Below, piece by piece: positions 60,300 to 64,000 of a stretch of 64,000 nucleotides of DNA. The stretch lies in the NCBI RefSeq assembly GCF_905397285.1, contig NZ_CAJPUX010000002.1, forward strand, positions 992,001 to 1,056,000. Reading direction: 5' to 3'. Position numbers and translations under genes: made by a program. Numbering within the stretch: the first letter of the stretch is position 1; every line of letters begins with the position of its first letter. Under the pieces are notes generated by a model. That model saw nothing but the letters and a program-made list of their open reading frames with translations, was not told the DNA's origin and searched no databases. This DNA is from Cupriavidus plantarum. Lineage in GTDB: Bacteria; Pseudomonadota; Gammaproteobacteria; Burkholderiales; Burkholderiaceae.

Positions 60300-60412
60300 T
60301 GCGTTTCCTCATTCCTTGCGGATCGATTGACGGTGCGAGCGGTCGCCGATGTTGCCGATGCACGCTTTGGTGCGGACGCCGGCGCCGTTCTGGTGCGCTT
60401 GCACAAAAAAGT

Positions 60413-60441
60413 GCGACACGGTAATCGCTATGCGATATACT
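60413..60441 (+). promoter_or_regulatory. Sigma-70 promoter of the second iclR gene
   Basis: GCGACA (60413-60418, four of six) and TATACT (60436-60441, five of six) are spaced 17 bp. The -10 overlaps the inverted repeat at 60423-60437, so a bound regulator would block it; transcription would start near 60448. Confidence 0.6.
60423..60437. promoter_or_regulatory. IclR-type operator overlapping the -10 of the second iclR promoter
   Basis: AATCG-CTATG-CGATA matches the inverted-repeat pattern AATCG-N5-CGATT of the site at 30693-30707 in nine of ten arm positions. A larger inverted repeat, GTAATCGC (60421-60428) with GCGATTAC (60453-60460), surrounds it. Confidence 0.6.
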
Positions 60442-60498
60442 GTGTCTGTGCAGCGATTACGGAAAGTCTACGAAGAAGTCGGCGTTCGGTAAACGCTT

Positions 60499-60519
60499 AT
60501 ATGCGTTCGCATATCGATT
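60499..60519. promoter_or_regulatory. Second IclR-type operator upstream of the second iclR
   Basis: A perfect palindrome ATATGCG-TT-CGCATAT (60499-60514) runs directly into GTTCG-CATAT-CGATT (60505-60519). TCGCATATCGATT here is identical over 13 bp to the operator before the first IclR gene. It lies 27 bp before the ATG, in the leader. Confidence 0.68.
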
Positions 60520-60546
60520 AATTTGTTACGGAAAAAGGGTTGCCAC

Positions 60547-61329
60547 ATGGACAGCGATCTCAAGGATTCGCCGATGTTCAACCAGTCGGTCGAGAAGGGA
60601 CTCGCCGTGCTGGCCGCGTTCGGCGCCCGCAACCGGCATATGAGCCTGGGCCAGATCGCGGAGATGGTGGGCATCACGCGCAGCTCCGCGCAGCGCATCG
60701 TGTTCACGCTCGAGGCGCTGGGCTACGTCACGAAGGACCCGCATACGCGGCGATACGAACTGGCCAACAAGGTGATGGAGATTGGCTGCAACTACGTCGC
60801 CTCCAATACGCTGATCGACAGCGCGAACCCGTTCCTTTCCGCGATGAACAGCACGTGCGACGAGACGGTGTCGCTCACCGAACCGTGCGGGCTCAACATG
60901 GTTTACGTGGCGTCGTTCACGAGCCGCAAGCCGATCGTGGCGCACCAGGCCATCGGCAGCCGCATGCCGATGTATTGCACGGCTGCGGGACGCGCATACC
61001 TTGCCGGACTGCCGGACGCCGAGATTCAGTCGCTACTGCGCGAGTCGGACGTCAAGCCACTGACGTCGCACACGAATCTCGATCGCGAGCAGATCTTCAA
61101 GCTCGTGCTGGAGGGGCGTGCGCGCGGCTACTCGATCAACTTCGAGGAGTACTACCTCGGACATCTCAACGTCGGCGCGCCGGTCTACAACAAGGATGGC
61201 CGCGCGGTGGCGGCGGTGCACGTGGTGGCGCCGGGTAGCCGCTGGACGGCCGAGGAGGTCCTGGGGAAACTGGGGCCCATGGTCCGGGAATGCGCGGGCG
61301 CCATCACCAACGCCGTGCGCGCGCACTGA
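60547..61329 (+). CDS. IclR-family transcriptional regulator (second copy), divergent from the hydantoinase/liv operon
   Basis: 260 aa from the ATG at 60547 (weak AAAGGG upstream; the longer TTG-started reading adds only eight residues). Winged helix: NQSVEKGLAVLAAFGARNRHMSLGQIAEMVGITRSSAQRIVFTLEALGYV. Effector domain: IGSRMPMYCTAAGRAYLAGLPDAEI and LEGRARGYSINFEEYYLGHLNVGAPVYNKDGRAVAAVHVVAPGSRW. It is clearly paralogous to the IclR at 29874. It probably controls the hyu/liv operon and itself through the dyads in the 247-bp divergent region. Confidence 0.93.
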   Translation: MDSDLKDSPMFNQSVEKGLAVLAAFGARNRHMSLGQIAEMVGITRSSAQRIVFTLEALGYVTKDPHTRRYELANKVMEIGCNYVASNTLIDSANPFLSAMNSTCDETVSLTEPCGLNMVYVASFTSRKPIVAHQAIGSRMPMYCTAAGRAYLAGLPDAEIQSLLRESDVKPLTSHTNLDREQIFKLVLEGRARGYSINFEEYYLGHLNVGAPVYNKDGRAVAAVHVVAPGSRWTAEEVLGKLGPMVRECAGAITNAVRAH

Positions 61330-61336
61330 TGCGAGC

Positions 61337-61376
61337 TGAGGACCACTGAGGCCCATTGAGGCCCACTAAGGCGCGC
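61337..61376. repeat. 10-bp tandem repeat in a convergent gap
   Basis: Three to four head-to-tail units of the form TGAGGCCCAC fill most of the 53-bp gap between the iclR stop and the convergent winged-helix NTPase gene. No hairpin terminator is visible. Confidence 0.75.
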
Positions 61377-61382
61377 CCGATG

Positions 61383-62921
61383 TCAGGACGTGAGGGGGGC
61401 AGTCGTCACGCGCAGCGGGGATGGTAGCCGTGCGGGCGCGGCGATGGACAGTACGGACGGGGACGCCGGTTCGGGCGCCAGGGGGAGGGTGCCCACGGGT
61501 TCGGCGGCGCTCGGTTCGGCGGCAATGGCCATGGCGCTGGTCGCCTCGTCCAGGCGCATCGCGGCGTAGGTGCGCGTGGTGTCGAGCAAGCGTAGCCGCG
61601 TGCGCCCATCGACGGTGTTCACCGTCACCAGCGACTTGTCGATCAGGTCGCCGATCGACTCCGCGGCCTCGGCCGTCGTGCACAGGTCGTCCGCCGCGAC
61701 GGCGACCGCCGCGTCGAGCGAAAACTCGCCAGTGAATACGCTGAGCCGGTACAACACCATGCGATCCCGCACCGGCAGGAGATTGCAGCTCCAGTCGAGC
61801 ATGGCCTCGACCGTGCGGTGGCGCGGTGCCGCATCGCGCCGTCCCCGCCACCGCAGCGCCAGCTGGTTGCCGAGCAGATCGGCGACGCCCTGTATGCCAT
61901 ACCGCCCGACGCGGCTGGCCACGAGTTCGATGGCCAGCGGATTGCCGTCGAGCCGCCGGCAGATGCCCGCCACCACGGCGGCCTGCTCGTTGCTCAGCGG
62001 CGGATGATGGCCGCCTTCCAGTGCCCGTTCCATGAATAGCTGTACGGCCGGCCATGCGAGCGCCTGCCGGGCGGTGAGCCGCCCCGTATGCGGCGGCGAC
62101 CCGAGCGGCCGCAGCAGATAGACCGACTCTCCATGCACGCGCAGCGCCTCGCGGCTCGTGACGAGCAAACGAGTGGACGGCGCATGCGAGACGAGTTGTT
62201 CGACCAGCGATGCCACGGATTCGATCAAATGCTCGCAGTTGTCGAGCACGATCAGCATCCGCCTCCCGGCGAGGAACGCCAGCAACTCCTCGAGCCGGTC
62301 GCCGCCCGTGACATGGAGCCCTACGGCGGCGATGACATGGTCGAGCACGAGCACGCCATGTTCCACCATCCCGAGATCGACGAAGCATGTGGCATCGGTA
62401 CGGTCGTGCATGGCATGCGCGACGAGCACCGCGAGCGTGGTCTTGCCGACACCGCCCGGACCCACCACTGTGACGAAGCCGCGGCTGGCGACCATCTCCG
62501 AGAGCTCGGCGAGCTGCTCCTCGCGACCCAGGGCGCGTGCGAGCGGCGGCGGCAGCGGGCGCGGCATGCCGATACGGCGGACCGGCGTGGTGACCCGTTC
62601 GGTGGGAATGCATTGCAGAGGCGCGACGAAGCAATAGCCACGCCCCGCGATGCTGGCGATATACCGGATGCCCTCGGTGCCGCAACCGAGCTTGCGACGC
62701 AGGTTGGCCATCTGCACACGCACGTTGGAATCCTCGACGACGAGGTCCGGCCACGCAATCGCCATGAGATCTCGATGCGACAGCACCTCGCCGGCCCGAT
62801 CGACCATGGCCACGAGCATGTCGAACGCGCGGCTCCCCAGCGGGACGTCCGTGCCGTCGCGCTGGAGCACGCGTGCGTGCGGGTAGAGCCGATAGGGCCC
62901 GAACACGAAGATGTCGCTCAT
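61383..62921 (-). CDS. Winged-helix (OmpR-type) regulator fused to a STAND-like NTPase, short form
   Basis: 512 aa. Residues 5-100 form an OmpR/PhoB-type DNA-binding domain (FVFGPYRLYPHARVL... VEDSNVRVQMANLRRKLG ...YIASIAGRGYCFV) without a receiver domain. An NTPase follows with Walker A GPGGVGKTT (154-162), Walker B MLIVLDNCEHLIE, and RLLVTSREALRVHGE, as in LuxR/SARP-like STAND regulators. Relatives usually continue into a long repeat domain; this protein ends at about residue 512 in a Pro/Ala/Ser-rich tail, so the sensor part is missing or supplied elsewhere. It lies 125 bp after the aldo/keto reductase on the same strand. Confidence 0.87.
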   Translation of the reverse strand: MSDIFVFGPYRLYPHARVLQRDGTDVPLGSRAFDMLVAMVDRAGEVLSHRDLMAIAWPDLVVEDSNVRVQMANLRRKLGCGTEGIRYIASIAGRGYCFVAPLQCIPTERVTTPVRRIGMPRPLPPPLARALGREEQLAELSEMVASRGFVTVVGPGGVGKTTLAVLVAHAMHDRTDATCFVDLGMVEHGVLVLDHVIAAVGLHVTGGDRLEELLAFLAGRRMLIVLDNCEHLIESVASLVEQLVSHAPSTRLLVTSREALRVHGESVYLLRPLGSPPHTGRLTARQALAWPAVQLFMERALEGGHHPPLSNEQAAVVAGICRRLDGNPLAIELVASRVGRYGIQGVADLLGNQLALRWRGRRDAAPRHRTVEAMLDWSCNLLPVRDRMVLYRLSVFTGEFSLDAAVAVAADDLCTTAEAAESIGDLIDKSLVTVNTVDGRTRLRLLDTTRTYAAMRLDEATSAMAIAAEPSAAEPVGTLPLAPEPASPSVLSIAAPARLPSPLRVTTAPLTS

Positions 62922-63046
62922 GATGGGAGTCTCTCGCGACGAAGGGTAGACGGGTGCGAGGCGGCTACGGATGACGAGTGCATGTCATCCGTTTTACCGG
63001 ACCGTTGACGCGCGCGTGGTTAAGTCGGGTAAATCGCGGTAAATCC

Positions 63047-64000
63047 TTAGCCGAGGGGCAGCGGCGCGTTCTCCGCCACCAGCCGTTCCGCACGCAGCTC
63101 GCGCCAGAAGTCGGCCGGGATGACCTCGGCGAGGGCGGCCACGTCCTCGGCGATGCGTTCAGGCTTGCTCGCGCCCGGAATCACTGCGGCCACCGCGGGA
63201 TTGGCCAGCGCGAACTGCAGCGCGGCGGCCTTGATGCTCACCCCGTGGCGCAGGGCGACCGACTTGATCCGTTCGACCCTGGCGATGATGTCGGCCGGCG
63301 CCTTCTGGTATTCGAAGTGCGCGCCGCCCGCCAGGATGCCGGAACTGTAAGGACCGCCGACGACGATCTCGGTCTGGCGCTCGGCCGCCTTGGGCATCAC
63401 GCGCTGGAGGGCGCGCTCGTGGTCGAGCAGCGAGTAGCGGCCGGCGAGCAGGAAGCCATCGGGCTGCGCTTCGCCCAGATCCAGCGTCAGTTCGATGGGT
63501 TCGACCTTGTTGACGCCGAGGCCCCAGCCCTTGATCACGCCCTCATCGCGCAGACGGGTCAGCGCGCGGAACGCGCCCTTGCGGGCCGCCTCGAAGTACG
63601 ACAGCCATTCGTCGCCATAGAAATCCTGTGCAATGTCGTGAATCCACACGATATCGAGGCGGTCCGTCTTCATGCGCTCCAGGCTGTCCTCAATGGAGCG
63701 CAGCGTGGCGTCGGCCGAGTAGTCGTTGACGATCTTGTTCGGGCGGCCAGCGGCGAACACGCCGCTCTTCTCGCCCAGCGAACGGGCGCTGGCGTCCTCG
63801 ATCTCGTCCAGGATGATGCGGCCGACCTTCGTGCTCAGCACGTAGTCGTCGCGCTTGTACTGCCCGAGCACTTCGCCAAGACGGATCTCGGCGAGGCCGG
63901 CGCCGTAGAACGGCGCGGTGTCGAAGTAACGCACGCCCTGGTTCCAGGCCGCCTCGACGGTGGCCCTGGCTTCCTCTTCGGGAATGGCGCGGAACATATT
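63047..64000 (-). CDS. Aldo/keto reductase (5' end cut by window)
   Basis: At least 317 aa, open at the right edge; the last in-window codon is Asn before MFRAIPEEEARATVEAAWNQG, so the true start lies a short way beyond. Motifs: GVRYFDTAPFYGAGLAEIRLGE (Asp and catalytic Tyr), STKVGR (catalytic Lys), WIHD (His), then VIKGWGLGVNKVEP and VIPGASKPERIAED at the NADP site. The pattern matches the D-threo-aldose/L-fucose dehydrogenase or pyridoxal reductase branch. The cofactor is probably NAD(P)H; the substrate is not identifiable. Confidence 0.92.
   Translation of the reverse strand, partial: NMFRAIPEEEARATVEAAWNQGVRYFDTAPFYGAGLAEIRLGEVLGQYKRDDYVLSTKVGRIILDEIEDASARSLGEKSGVFAAGRPNKIVNDYSADATLRSIEDSLERMKTDRLDIVWIHDIAQDFYGDEWLSYFEAARKGAFRALTRLRDEGVIKGWGLGVNKVEPIELTLDLGEAQPDGFLLAGRYSLLDHERALQRVMPKAAERQTEIVVGGPYSSGILAGGAHFEYQKAPADIIARVERIKSVALRHGVSIKAAALQFALANPAVAAVIPGASKPERIAEDVAALAEVIPADFWRELRAERLVAENAPLPLG

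Overview
The window is high-GC, densely packed proteobacterial chromosome. Its gene families (a Bug/TctC-type receptor, many LysR and IclR regulators, Ssu-, Liv- and Gln-type ABC importers, a two-gene hydantoinase/oxoprolinase pair, orphan oxidoreductases) suggest a soil- or metal-environment Burkholderiaceae of the Cupriavidus/Ralstonia type. That assignment is inference from family content and codon use; there is no rRNA or tRNA here to test it. I saw no phage, IS element, CRISPR array, tRNA or rRNA. Almost every interval is coding; the only gene-free stretch over 300 bp is 39209-39616.

Region 1 (1-13852) looks like an organosulfur acquisition cluster. A leftward pair (DszC/SfnB-like acyl-CoA-dehydrogenase fold enzyme, then a flavoprotein cut by the window edge) diverges from two LLM-class flavin monooxygenases, a FAD/NAD(P)-binding protein, a membrane desaturase and a PhnD-like receptor. 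Facing them is a leftward SsuA-SsuC-SsuC-SsuB importer followed by a MetQ/NlpA-type receptor. Region 2 (14037-21931) holds a CsbD stress gene with its own terminator, then a leftward sugar-acid operon (Bug receptor, galactarate/altronate dehydratase, semialdehyde dehydrogenase, HpcH/HpaI aldolase, GlcD-like oxidase) controlled by a divergent LysR gene.

Region 3 (21979-30662) contains a small lipoprotein monooxygenase, an orphan acetolactate synthase large subunit, a LysR gene divergent from an M20 amidohydrolase and MHS-type transporter, and a DUF417 / DJ-1-like / ABM-monooxygenase group reminiscent of reactive-electrophile or hypochlorite defence. Region 4 (29874-34387) is an IclR gene divergent from a polar amino-acid ABC importer plus a PuuB-like amine oxidase, with a good sigma-54 promoter. 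Region 5 (34472-39208) is housekeeping: cardiolipin-synthase-like phospholipase D, YihY/BrkB, a cold-shock gene with promoter, long leader and terminator, a uracil-DNA glycosylase-like protein and a cysteine desulfurase.

Region 6 (39617-43755) is the most unusual: a four-gene, translationally packed operon with a membrane-anchored CheA-like kinase lacking the CheW-binding domain, a stripped-down MCP-like protein, a CheX-like protein and a CheY-like receiver. Region 7 (43773-50856) carries a class V PLP enzyme, an HVA1/DUF2945 protein, a LexA-box-controlled operon (radical SAM protein plus DUF4130-UdgX fusion), and an aldehyde dehydrogenase with an OpuAC-like receptor. Region 8 (50918-61329) is one long leftward operon, hyuA-hyuB-livK-livG-livF-livH-livM-lysR, opposite a second IclR gene whose promoter carries the same inverted repeat found at the first IclR gene. 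The right end has a winged-helix/NTPase regulator and an aldo/keto reductase cut by the window edge.
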